In this document: positions 29,834-39,214 of the stretch, one piece after another
Layout of the letters: every line of letters starts with the position of its first letter
How positions within the stretch are numbered: the stretch's first letter is position 1
Source: Verrucomicrobiota bacterium
GTDB taxonomy: Bacteria; Verrucomicrobiota; Verrucomicrobiia; Limisphaerales; UBA11320
Assembly (NCBI GenBank): GCA_016199985.1
Contig: JACQFQ010000005.1
Span: 124,001-188,000 of the forward strand
Direction of reading: 5' to 3'
DNA length: 64,000 nucleotides
Program-made: the position numbers and the translations under genes
Notes under the pieces: model-generated
Database searches by the model: none
Seen by the model: the letters and a program-made list of their open reading frames with translations, nothing else
What the model was told of the DNA's origin: nothing

Positions 29834-31990
29834 TCAACGCGTCCAAATCGATCGCAACTGACGCGCCTCGCCGCCAATCAAGCGCGCCTCGCCTCCCACG
29901 GAAAACAGGGAGTAGCCCGTGACGACGCCCGGCTTGGCGGCGCGCGCAGGCATGAACACCAGGCCTCCATCCGCATAAACCTCCAGCGAAGTTCTGTCGC
30001 ACAGGATTCGCAGCGCGAGCTTACCGTCCTTCAATGGAACGGAGGCGCGACCGGGTCCTGTTCGCAGTTCCGCCTTCTGTCGATCGTAGCTCACTTCGAC
30101 GCCTCGCAGCCGAAGACCGCAGATCGCGGAACTCCCTGGATCGAGCTGGATCTCCAAGTCGAGCAACTCAGGTTGGATCGACGCCAGCGGATCCTTGTGT
30201 CCGTTGCCGAGGGGCGCCGGAGACAGGCGAAACGATTTCGCGCGCAGGCGGTCGAGCTCCCGGATGGGAGTCCACGCCAACCGCGGCCCTTGCTCCGTGG
30301 TTCGAAGCGAGAGCTCGTTGGGAAAGCACATCATCTGGTTGAACGCCATCCCCGGCGTCGCGATCTGGCCCCATCCAATCTGGATCCTTCGTTTATCGGG
30401 AGTGTCGCTGAACGTCTGGGCCGCGTAAAACGCCTCGCCGCGATGCCCCGGCAGCTTCGGCGTGTCGGGCTTGAACTCAACGCCGTCAAAGGCGCCGACG
30501 CGGTATTCGCTGCTGGCGGCGGTCAGCACCCACTTCGTTTCCTTGCGATGTCCATCGATGGGCAGCTCGAAAAGATCCGGACATTCAAAAAACCCGTCGA
30601 TGCGGCTGCGATACGTCCATTCCTTCAAGTTGGGCGATGTATAAAACGCGATGGATTGTCCCTTCGAAGCTTCGTCGTAGACAGCCATCGTCCATTGGCC
30701 CGACGGCGCGTGCCAGAGCAACTTTGGATCCCGGCCGGAATGCTTCACGACCGGATTGCCCTCGAACTCAGTCCAGGTTCGCCCTTGGTCCAGACTGTAC
30801 ACCACGCACTCGCCGCGGCCCGTGCTCGTGTAGGCGGCGACCAGCGCCGGACTCCCTCCCCTGCCCCACCCGCTCGTATTGCGGGCGTCGACGACCGCGC
30901 TGCCGGAGAACGCCCAGTCGCCGTAGCTCCGCGGATACAGCGCGATCGGGAGCTCTCGCCAATGCAGAAGATCGTCGCTCACCGCGTGTCCCCAATGCAT
31001 GTTCCCCCAATTCCAGCCGTATGGGTTCTTCTGGTAGTACAGATGATACTCGCCCCGCGAATACACCAACCCATTGGGATCATTGTTCCACCCGCGCGGA
31101 GGGGAGTAGTGAAACTGAGGCCGAAGCGGCTCGCGATGGAGCGTTTCCTCGCCTTTCATCTGAGCGCCGCACTCAATGCGCGAGAGCGCCAGGGAATCCT
31201 CGGGCAGGCGATCCACGACGATCTTCGCGCGCTTCCCCGTCCAGGGTTCCATGTCCATGGGCGCCCACCAATCGGGCGACGCGTCCTCCAGTTCCACGTC
31301 CGCTTCGCGGACCACGCGGTTATCGACCCACACGCTCAGCTTCCGCAACTTGCCCCCCGTCTTCACGGGCAGGTGCAGATACCGAGCGGTCAGGAGCAAT
31401 TCCCGCATCGCGTTCGTCAGAACGCCCGGTGGCTTCTGATCTGTGAACACGATCTGATCCACATTGATGTGGCCCCATCCTCCCGTCGCGCGATCAACAA
31501 TCTGGATCCGCCCCTTGCGTCCGCGCAAATCGTCCACGTCCCAGAAGCTCATCGCAAGCTCCTCGCTCCCCCCGGCGAGAGTGTTCGGCCCCGTCGCGCT
31601 CCGGACGATGTGGTCCTCGACCAGGAGGTTCATGCAGGTCTGTCCGGCAAACCCGCCGCCGCCGATCAAGAAACGGATATAGCGGCGCTGCACCTCGAAC
31701 TCCGGCGATGCGAGGGATCCGGTCGTTCCATCGCCTCGATGGAAAGAGTTCACAAGGCCGTGCCCGTGAAAACCTGAGACCGCCATCTGACCGGGCAGCG
31801 CCCCGCGCGCGGGGCCCGCGCCGAAAGCGTCGCCTTCGACCGTCCAAGGCGAGTAGTCAGCCCCCTCGAAGTCGGCGAACACCAAATCCTCGGCGCCGCG
31901 GACCGCTCCTTCCTGAGCAAGAGAGCCGCATGCGAGCAGAAGGATCATGCGGGCGAGGCGCCGCATAAATGACGGCAATAGGGTCGGCAT
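29834..31990 (-). CDS. Glycoside hydrolase family 32 protein (levanase/inulinase/invertase-like)
   Basis: Motifs WNNDPNG (nucleophile), SGSAVVD, GRDPKL and FECPDLFELP (acid/base EC); N-terminal beta-sandwich domain, signal peptide. Confidence 0.9.
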   Translation of the reverse strand: MPTLLPSFMRRLARMILLLACGSLAQEGAVRGAEDLVFADFEGADYSPWTVEGDAFGAGPARGALPGQMAVSGFHGHGLVNSFHRGDGTTGSLASPEFEVQRRYIRFLIGGGGFAGQTCMNLLVEDHIVRSATGPNTLAGGSEELAMSFWDVDDLRGRKGRIQIVDRATGGWGHINVDQIVFTDQKPPGVLTNAMRELLLTARYLHLPVKTGGKLRKLSVWVDNRVVREADVELEDASPDWWAPMDMEPWTGKRAKIVVDRLPEDSLALSRIECGAQMKGEETLHREPLRPQFHYSPPRGWNNDPNGLVYSRGEYHLYYQKNPYGWNWGNMHWGHAVSDDLLHWRELPIALYPRSYGDWAFSGSAVVDARNTSGWGRGGSPALVAAYTSTGRGECVVYSLDQGRTWTEFEGNPVVKHSGRDPKLLWHAPSGQWTMAVYDEASKGQSIAFYTSPNLKEWTYRSRIDGFFECPDLFELPIDGHRKETKWVLTAASSEYRVGAFDGVEFKPDTPKLPGHRGEAFYAAQTFSDTPDKRRIQIGWGQIATPGMAFNQMMCFPNELSLRTTEQGPRLAWTPIRELDRLRAKSFRLSPAPLGNGHKDPLASIQPELLDLEIQLDPGSSAICGLRLRGVEVSYDRQKAELRTGPGRASVPLKDGKLALRILCDRTSLEVYADGGLVFMPARAAKPGVVTGYSLFSVGGEARLIGGEARQLRSIWTR

Positions 31991-32121
31991 AAGGCGCAGT
32001 CAACGAGGGCGCGTCCGCGCTGGCAAGCTGATTCAAGGATTCAACTCCTTTTGAAGCGCTGGAACCCAAGGATTCATGTCCGGCGCCTGTGTGCGTCACC
32101 CGAAGCGCGACGACCCGGCGC

Positions 32122-35100
32122 TTACCAGCGAAAGAATCGGTAAGGGTCGTCCCATTCCTCAGGCGGATCGAGGTAGAGGCCCTGCTGCCAGCGCTTCTCG
32201 GCTCGCGATGGGTCCACTGGCTCGACAAATCGCCGCAGGATCGGCGCGTCGCTGGCCACACCGAGGTTGGCGAGCAACCGCGTGAGCAGGCTGGACGTCC
32301 TGCGGTAGACGCGCTTCAGATTCGCTTGCTGGATCGGCTCGAACTCCCACGGAACGATCTGGCAGAAAACGACACTCGCGTCCATCGCGACGCCCAGCGA
32401 GCCATCGCCAGTCGGCGTTGCTCCCGACGCGACCAAGGAAAGCTCGCGCGGGTCGCGATTGTGAAGATCGGCCGGCCCCGCGCCGCTGAGGGGCGAGAGG
32501 CGGGACGGGGGTTGGAAGAATGCGGATATATGCTCCGCCTTCCTGAAAACAACCGGCGTCGAAAGCGCGGCATCCGCGTTCGGCTGATCGAGACCGATCG
32601 CCAACACGCGACATCCGGCTCGAAGTCCGGCGGCGATCGCCGCCTTGTTCCGCGCGGCCTCGCGTCCGCCTCCCGGGCCCAGGACGAGGACATGGCCCGC
32701 GGACAACTCTTCGCCGTCGTAGGGGCGAAGCGCGAAGCCCGCGGACTCGAGATGACGCCTGCCGACGGGATCGCCGGCGTAGAACGCGGTCCGCGCCGGA
32801 GCCGAACTCCAGCTCTCGAGATAGCGAAGGAGATTCGCCGTCAGCGTGTCGGCAACGGGGTCGTCCTCGCTTCGCCCTGTCACATCGACCTGGCAGAAGA
32901 GAATCATCCCGCGCCCTTCGCGGTATTCCATGAGCGGGCTGTATTGAAGGCTGTATCCACCGTCGAGGATCGGAAGAAAATCTCCGCGAGCGGGTTTTTC
33001 GATCAACACGGACGCGACATTCCCATAGTTGCCACAGCGCCAGAGTCGGGGGACGGGGATGTCGCACCAATCGACGGTGGGGCCGTAGCGAGGCCGCAGA
33101 GTGTAATCCAAACGCGGCGCGGCGATCGTGGCCTCGCCACGCCAATCGTGCCAGTGTTGGGCGTCGATCCCCGCGAGAGCCGGGTGATCCGGAACCCGGG
33201 CGAAAACCTGCCGCAAGCCGTACTCCGCGACTCGGAACCCGAATCGCCTTTCCATAACCGCGGCGGTCTGTTCGAACACGAGGACCTTGAGTCCCTCACG
33301 GACACGCGCGATGTCCGGCGCCGCTCCCGCCGCCGTCAACGCCCCCTTCCCCACGATCAACGCGTCGAACGACGAAAGATCAACGGAGGCATCGACCCGT
33401 TCCGCCGTTACGCCCAGGCGCCTCAGCAAGCCGTGAGTCTCCCCTTTGGGATCGAAGAGGGCCAGCTTCGCCGGAGCGCGGGTGAAGCCCGGACGCGGGA
33501 GGACTTCAATGACCAGGGCGTCGGACTGCGTCTCGCCATTGCTGAACCTCGCCTCAGCCTTCAACTCGTAGCGACCGGGCGCCGTTGTCATGGGCAGGTC
33601 CAACCGGAGAGGCGTTCGCTCCTGCCGGCCCGTCGCGATGCTGAAACGCCGGCGGTCGGCGATGGGCTTCGACAAGCCGAAGGACCATTCGGTCTCCGCA
33701 ACGACGGATTGTCGCGAGTTATTAATGACGATCAGTTGCTTCTCAACCGTCTCGCCAGGAAAGAAAGCGTGGTCCTTGCCCGTGAAATGAGCGGTCTTGC
33801 CCGCCAGGTAGGCGAGGACCGGGCCGTTGTTTCGGATCAGCGCCGTCGCGGCGGCGGTGGGGATCCAATCGGCTCGTTCAAAGGCGAGATCCCATCGCTC
33901 GTAAGTCTTATCGACGTAATCCGGGCTGAACCCCGGACGCTGGAGATGGTCCCAGTCCGACGCAAGTTCACGCCGTTTGCCGCCGACGCCACCGCGGAGC
34001 TTCCAGAAGTGCTCATGCTCCCACGGAGAAACGCCCGACACCCCCCAGGAGCGAAACGCGCGCCAGTTGTCCTCAAGATAGCTCGCGAACACAGGATACT
34101 GCTCGTCAAAGACCGGCGACCCGACAGGATGGGGATAGTCCCATCGATGCCAGACATTGCCCGCGCGAAACTGCCTGGCCTCCCATCGCAGGTTCGCGGA
34201 CTCCGCCGCGCTGATTTGAAAGGCGCGATCTCCGAGAAACTGCGCGTTCCATTCCGCGAGGCAGAACTCCCACGGAACCTTCGCGCTGCCCCACTCGCGC
34301 TGGCCCTTGTGCCATCCGCGATACATGGTCCAGTCCCAGGTGAAAGGCGCGCCGTACTCGCAGGTGAAGACGGGCTTCACGCCTTGAGCGGCCCAGTGCC
34401 CGAACCAATCCGAGAGCTCCTGCGATGGCGCGAAGTTCGGGTAGAAGTTCATCACATGCATCGAGCCCAGATTCCCGGACGCATGGTGGTAGACCACCCG
34501 GCTGGAATCGAAGCGCCTGACGATCGTTTCCGCGCGCAACGCGAGCTTTGCGTTGTTCAGGGACCATGTGTCGCGCGGCGCCTGGAGGCCGTCGATCATG
34601 TCCGGGTTCATGTCCTCCTCGTAGCCCGTCGCATTGTGGCTCATGGCGTAGGCGACCACGGAAGGATGCTGCCCCGCGACGCGCGCGTAGAACTCGGAGT
34701 GCCGCGCGTAGCCATTGGTTTGATCGGCGTCGGGCGCGCGCCACTCGTAGTGCGAAAAATGAGGCTGCGATAGGGAGACGAGCATGCCCACATCGTCGGC
34801 CGCGCGGAGAATTTCCTCGAAGCTCAAATGGGATCCGGGCTCGCAGCCATAGTTATGGGTGTAGACAAAGTTGATTCCAATGCTCTTGAGACGCTGCAAG
34901 GTTTCGCGCGCTCCCTCGTAAGTCGCCAGGGCCGCCCCCACCTGAGCGTTATCCAGGGGCACCGAGGAAAGAAAAATCCGCGAGCCGTTCAGATAGAAAT
35001 CGCGTCCGTCGATCCAGAACTCCCGGAATCCCACCTGGGCGCGAAACTGCGTATCGAGGACGCAGCCACGCGCCTCGGCCAGCGAGAGCGAGACATCCCA

Positions 35101-36033
35101 TCTGTTCGACGGCGTGTGGAGATCCCAGAGCGCGTCCGGTCTCCAGCGTTCCGAAAACCTAAATCGTCCGGCCTCCAGCTCGCCTCCCTTGAAAGGAGGG
35201 CTTGTCCACGTCCTCACGGCGCGTCCTTCGCTCGCGATCCGGGCGCGCATCACGTAGCGCTGCTCCGCGGCAAGCCCATGGAGAGCGGCGTCGAAAGCGA
35301 TCTCGCCCTTCCGAACCGATGTCACGGCCTTCACGTCTCCGAGGCGCGAACCCGCGGGAACGCCGACCAGGAACACATCCCCGCACAATCCACGTCGCTC
35401 CACCCTGCCCTTCATCTCGCGCGCCGAATTGGAATCCGTGTACGACAGCAACACCCCCTTCAAAGGCATCGCCACCACGAGAAGGCTGAGGAGATGGGTG
35501 GCGCCAGGACGGACACAGCCCGTCAGGTCCAATTCGCCGGAAGGAAATCGGAGCTCGCCCCGCTGGACTCCGTCCAGGAAAACGATCGCGTAGGAATTGA
35601 TGTAGTCGGCGGAGAGAGAGATCCGTCGGCCCGACCAAGCCTGAGGCGCTTCAAAAGTCCGCTCGTGCCAGGCCGCCGCGATGCCGCCAAGAGCCTCGTC
35701 CTTCCAACTCGGATGCGCGTGAACCGTCTGAAAGTCCTTTTGCATGTAGTCGGTGACGCCTGGCCAGCAGCCAGGGACCTTGAACGCTCCCCAGTTCGCC
35801 GAGGGCGGGGCCTGATCGGTCGATCGCCCCGGCTGCCAGCGCCACAGCCCATTGAGGCAGATCCTTTCGCGCGTCGGAGTGGCTTCGCGATAGGCCTGGG
35901 CGATGTCCCAGACGGCCTTCGCCCCCTTGGGAAGAATGGGCGCGAGATCCTGCTGTCCGAGACTCGAACTCGCAGAAATCACGAAAGGGAGGACGAGAAC
36001 GGCGAGAGCCACGCTGGAAGAGTGAAGTCTCAT
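32122..36033 (-). CDS. Glycoside hydrolase family 2-like protein (divergent), with C-terminal Rossmann/GATase-like region
   Basis: Signal peptide; sugar-binding jelly roll; TIM barrel with GINFVYTHNYGCEPGSHLSFEEIL, SHNATGYEEDMNPD and VKPVFTCEYGAPFTWDW. Confidence 0.8.
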   Translation of the reverse strand: MRLHSSSVALAVLVLPFVISASSSLGQQDLAPILPKGAKAVWDIAQAYREATPTRERICLNGLWRWQPGRSTDQAPPSANWGAFKVPGCWPGVTDYMQKDFQTVHAHPSWKDEALGGIAAAWHERTFEAPQAWSGRRISLSADYINSYAIVFLDGVQRGELRFPSGELDLTGCVRPGATHLLSLLVVAMPLKGVLLSYTDSNSAREMKGRVERRGLCGDVFLVGVPAGSRLGDVKAVTSVRKGEIAFDAALHGLAAEQRYVMRARIASEGRAVRTWTSPPFKGGELEAGRFRFSERWRPDALWDLHTPSNRWDVSLSLAEARGCVLDTQFRAQVGFREFWIDGRDFYLNGSRIFLSSVPLDNAQVGAALATYEGARETLQRLKSIGINFVYTHNYGCEPGSHLSFEEILRAADDVGMLVSLSQPHFSHYEWRAPDADQTNGYARHSEFYARVAGQHPSVVAYAMSHNATGYEEDMNPDMIDGLQAPRDTWSLNNAKLALRAETIVRRFDSSRVVYHHASGNLGSMHVMNFYPNFAPSQELSDWFGHWAAQGVKPVFTCEYGAPFTWDWTMYRGWHKGQREWGSAKVPWEFCLAEWNAQFLGDRAFQISAAESANLRWEARQFRAGNVWHRWDYPHPVGSPVFDEQYPVFASYLEDNWRAFRSWGVSGVSPWEHEHFWKLRGGVGGKRRELASDWDHLQRPGFSPDYVDKTYERWDLAFERADWIPTAAATALIRNNGPVLAYLAGKTAHFTGKDHAFFPGETVEKQLIVINNSRQSVVAETEWSFGLSKPIADRRRFSIATGRQERTPLRLDLPMTTAPGRYELKAEARFSNGETQSDALVIEVLPRPGFTRAPAKLALFDPKGETHGLLRRLGVTAERVDASVDLSSFDALIVGKGALTAAGAAPDIARVREGLKVLVFEQTAAVMERRFGFRVAEYGLRQVFARVPDHPALAGIDAQHWHDWRGEATIAAPRLDYTLRPRYGPTVDWCDIPVPRLWRCGNYGNVASVLIEKPARGDFLPILDGGYSLQYSPLMEYREGRGMILFCQVDVTGRSEDDPVADTLTANLLRYLESWSSAPARTAFYAGDPVGRRHLESAGFALRPYDGEELSAGHVLVLGPGGGREAARNKAAIAAGLRAGCRVLAIGLDQPNADAALSTPVVFRKAEHISAFFQPPSRLSPLSGAGPADLHNRDPRELSLVASGATPTGDGSLGVAMDASVVFCQIVPWEFEPIQQANLKRVYRRTSSLLTRLLANLGVASDAPILRRFVEPVDPSRAEKRWQQGLYLDPPEEWDDPYRFFRW

Positions 36034-36216
36034 GAGGCGTTGCCCCAGTCTCCTTCTTGTGGGAAACCAAGGTCAAGCGCCGCGCCAACCCGACGAACGC
36101 CAAAGGTTGGAGATGAAGCCTCGTGAGAATCACCTTGGAGAATTGGCGCACAACAAAAAGCGGCGCAAATCCTTCGATGTGCACCGCTTTTTCTCTCGGG
36201 TTATCCATCAGTAAGA

Positions 36217-36292
36217 TGGTGGAGCCGACAGGGATCGAACCTGCGACCCCCACAATGCCATTGTGGTGCTCTACCAACTGAGCTACGACCCC
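36217..36292 (-). tRNA. tRNA-Ala (anticodon GGC), CCA encoded
   Basis: Reverse complement GGGGTCGTAGCTCAGTTGGTAGAGCACCACAATGGCATTGTGGGGGTCGCAGGTTCGATCCCTGTCGGCTCCACCA folds as a cloverleaf of 76 nt; anticodon loop ATGGCAT; G3:U70 alanine identity pair. Confidence 0.97.
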
Positions 36293-36354
36293 ATCCCGAG
36301 GCGGCGGCGAAATTAAGAGCCCTCCCCCTGGTTGTCAAAACCTAATCGGGCGAA

Positions 36355-36416
36355 AAGAAAGAGGCGGGTTTTGGCTGACACACAGAACATTAATTCCACC
36401 AAAACCCGCCTTTCTT
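36355..36416 (-). terminator. Long imperfect inverted repeat, possible intrinsic terminator after hisC, upstream of tRNA-Ala
   Basis: AAGAAAG(AG)GCGGGTTTTGG / CCAAAACCCGCCTTTCTT: 12-bp stem + 2-nt bulge + 6 bp, 24-nt loop; on the minus strand followed by U-rich TTTCTTTT. Confidence 0.55.
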
Positions 36417-36699
36417 CATCCTCTGAAGAAATCTGGACCCAAGCTAGCTCAAGACCCGGTCTCCCCAGGGGAGGCCGCAATCTCGCTTAGGAAAACCGAC
36501 TTGGCAAACGCCGGGAACAAAAACGATCCAGAGGAGGGTTCCATGGGAATGGGGGAGAGGAACAGGGAGGCCTGAGCCGGCAAGATTGAAGAACTGGCAA
36601 CAACCGTGAATTCTAACAACATATAAGTCGCTAACTGTGGCTTAGGGCTTCTGGATTGAGGCGACGATAGAACGGCGTTCCACGATGTAAAGCGCTTTT

Positions 36700-37797
36700 C
36701 TAAACAATCTCTCGTACCGCTCTGAGCAACGCGTTCGCCTGCGGGTTCGTCCCAATCGTGATCCTCAGATAAGCCTTCACCCGCGGATATCGGAACCATC
36801 GCACCAGGATGCGCCGCGCGCGCAGCTCTTCGAGCCAGCGTTCGGCAGGCATCCCCGGCGGACGGGCGAGGATGAAGTTGGCCTGGCTCGGAAGAACCTC
36901 GAACCCCAGCGCCGTCAGTTCGCGAGTCAGCCGATCGCGGGTCGCGCGGATCTTGCCAAATCCCCTCCTGTAGTAGCTCAGATGATCAAGCGTCGCCAAA
37001 GCCGCGACCTGCCCCAGGCCATTCACGTTGTAGCTGTCCCGCATCCGGTCCATCGCGTCGATCAGAACGCGATGTCCCAGCATGTACCCCACGCGCTGAA
37101 AACAGAGCGAGTACGCCTTGGAGAAGGTCCTCGCGACCAACACATGCGGAAACCGGAAAGCGAGCGACGCGGCGTTCTCGCGCGCGAAGTCCACGTAGGC
37201 TTCGTCCAAAACCACCACGCCCTTCTGAGCCTTGCAAAGAGCCGCCAGTTCGCGCCGTGAAAAAGCGCGGCCGGTGGGAGCGTTCGGAGTGGTGACGAGT
37301 GTGAGGGCGGCTCGAAAATCCCAGCGTCCCCTTCGCCGCAGCTCGGCGGGCGTGGGGAGGGCAAAGCTCTCGCCCAGGGGCTCAGACAAAGTCCGCGCGC
37401 CATGCGTGTCCGCAAGGACAGGGTAAAGCGAGTAGCTGGGATCGAAATACTGAAGGGCGCTGCGCGACCGATTCGCTCCGAGCGAAGCCGGCTCGACAAA
37501 TGTCCGGACCGCGAGCGCAAGAAGTTCGTCGGACCCGTTGCCCACGATGACGTTCTCAGGGAGACATCCGTGCAATCTCGCGAGACGCTCGCGCAGGGCC
37601 TGCGACGTCGGATTCGGATAGAGCCTCAGCCGGCCATCCACCGCTCCCTGAACCGCGCGCAGCACCGCGGGGGCGGGCGGATACGGATTCTCATTGGTGT
37701 TCAGCTTGATCAGGCCCCGGATGCGCGGCTGTTCTCCCGGAACGTAGGGATGGAGCTTGCGGACGAGAGGCCGGATGAGCGAGGTCGGGGATTTCAT
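36700..37797 (-). CDS. hisC: Histidinol-phosphate aminotransferase
   Basis: LNTNENPYPPAP, NVIVGNGSDELL, TPNAPTGRAFSRREL, VVLDEAYVDFA, RTFSKAYSLCFQRVGYMLG. Confidence 0.95.
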   Translation of the reverse strand: MKSPTSLIRPLVRKLHPYVPGEQPRIRGLIKLNTNENPYPPAPAVLRAVQGAVDGRLRLYPNPTSQALRERLARLHGCLPENVIVGNGSDELLALAVRTFVEPASLGANRSRSALQYFDPSYSLYPVLADTHGARTLSEPLGESFALPTPAELRRRGRWDFRAALTLVTTPNAPTGRAFSRRELAALCKAQKGVVVLDEAYVDFARENAASLAFRFPHVLVARTFSKAYSLCFQRVGYMLGHRVLIDAMDRMRDSYNVNGLGQVAALATLDHLSYYRRGFGKIRATRDRLTRELTALGFEVLPSQANFILARPPGMPAERWLEELRARRILVRWFRYPRVKAYLRITIGTNPQANALLRAVREIV

Positions 37798-39110
37798 CGC
37801 GCGTCCTTGCCTTTCGGCTTCCTGAGCCGGATCGCCGCGGAGTTGCCATGGGAATCCAGGCCCTCGAGACGCGCGAAGGTCCCCACCGCCGACAACGATC
37901 GACGCAGCGATGTCCGCGAGTATTCCACAACGCTTGTGCGACGCTGGAACTGGTCGACCGTCAATCCCGCGAAGCAGAGTCCCGCGCCGCCGGTGGGCAA
38001 TGTGTGGCTCGGGCCCGCCACGTAATCGCCCAGCACGGTTGGGGAGTATCCGCCCAGAAACAACGCGCCGGCGGTGACGATCCGATCGGCGAGCTTCCGC
38101 GGGTGGCGCGTCATGATCTCGCAGTGCTCCGGCGCGAGTCGATTCGCCAATGCGACCGCGCTGTCGATGTCCTTCACCTGAATCAGCCAGCCATTCGCCA
38201 GCAACGCGCGCTCGATGAATTCGCGCCTGCCCGCCTTCCGGACCTGGGCCCGAATCTCCTTCTGGACGGCGGACAAAATCTTCGCCGAGGGGGTGAGGAG
38301 CCACACGCGCTCATGACCCGAGCCATGCTCCGCCTGGGCGATCAGGTCGGCGGCGATCCAGGCGGGGACGGCGGAGTCGTCGGCTATGACGAGCACCTCG
38401 CTGGGACCGGGCAAAAGATCGATCGCCACGCGTCCGAACAGGAGGCGCTTCGCCGCCACGACGTACGCGTTCCCGGGGCCGAAGATCTTGCTCACGGGCC
38501 GGATCGTGTCGGTGCCGCAAGCCATCGCGGCGATCGCCTGAGCGCCGCCCACGCGGTAGATTTCGGTGGCGCCCGCCGCGCCGACGGCGTGGAGCAAGGC
38601 GGGATTGAGCTGTCCGTTCTTGCCGCACGGAGAGCAAACCACAATCTCGGGACAGCCCGCGACACGCGCCAGGAGGATGGTCATCAGCGCCGTCGAAGCC
38701 AGGGGCGCCGCGCCGCCGGGGATGTAAACGCCGACGCGATGAAAGGGATCAAACTTCTCGCCGACCCGTCCGCCTTGCGCGTTCACGCCGGACCAGGGTC
38801 GGCGCTTGGATCGACGGCTGAACGCCTCAATATTCTTGGAGGCGCAGGCGATGGCGTCGCGAAAGGACGCGTCGGCCAGAAGCGCGGCGTTCATCCGCTC
38901 GGCGGCGGTGATCGGGAGCTGGTCGGCGGTCAGTGTGGCGCCGTCGAAGCGACGCGTGAGTTCGAGCAGCGCGGCGTCTCCATGATCCGCCACGCGCTGA
39001 AGAATCGCCTGGGTGCGCTCGGTGATGCCCGGATCGAACAGGCTGGAGCTCCGGGTGAGATCGTCCAGCTGTTCGCGAAAGTCGGCATCCGTGTGACGGA
39101 CAATGTTCAT
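37794..39110 (-). CDS. hisD: Histidinol dehydrogenase
   Basis: MNIVRHTDADF...; RVGVYIPGGAAPLASTALMTILLA, EIYRVGGAQAIAAMACGTDTI, FGPGNAYVVAAKRLLFG, LLPGPSEVLVIADDSA, AEHGSGHERVWLLT; ATGA overlap with hisC. Confidence 0.97.
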   Translation of the reverse strand: MNIVRHTDADFREQLDDLTRSSSLFDPGITERTQAILQRVADHGDAALLELTRRFDGATLTADQLPITAAERMNAALLADASFRDAIACASKNIEAFSRRSKRRPWSGVNAQGGRVGEKFDPFHRVGVYIPGGAAPLASTALMTILLARVAGCPEIVVCSPCGKNGQLNPALLHAVGAAGATEIYRVGGAQAIAAMACGTDTIRPVSKIFGPGNAYVVAAKRLLFGRVAIDLLPGPSEVLVIADDSAVPAWIAADLIAQAEHGSGHERVWLLTPSAKILSAVQKEIRAQVRKAGRREFIERALLANGWLIQVKDIDSAVALANRLAPEHCEIMTRHPRKLADRIVTAGALFLGGYSPTVLGDYVAGPSHTLPTGGAGLCFAGLTVDQFQRRTSVVEYSRTSLRRSLSAVGTFARLEGLDSHGNSAAIRLRKPKGKDAR

Positions 39111-39112
39111 GA

Positions 39113-39149
39113 GCCGCCGACCGTAGCGGAAACCCGTTTCCTGTGTCAA
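39113..39149 (-). promoter_or_regulatory. Candidate hisD promoter with palindrome in the -35/-10 spacer
   Basis: Minus strand TTGACA - 18 bp - TACGGT, spacer containing the perfect GGAAAC-GG-GTTTCC inverted repeat (39128-39141). The -10 match is weak. Confidence 0.3.
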
Positions 39150-39214
39150 AGCGGGGAAAGATCCGGGACTTATTGCGGCTGGACCCTCTCGACGCTTTTG
39201 GCAGGGTGACGTCC

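Noticed and set aside
29630-31777. 715-aa plus-strand ORF
   Set aside because: Antisense to GH32, which has all catalytic motifs.
32089-34773. 894-aa plus-strand ORF
   Set aside because: Antisense to the GH2-like gene; no recognisable domain.
35651-36277. 208-aa minus-strand ORF
   Set aside because: Runs through tRNA-Ala and the GH2 start region; its N-terminus (MVEHHNGIVGVAGSIPVGSTIL) is translated tRNA sequence.
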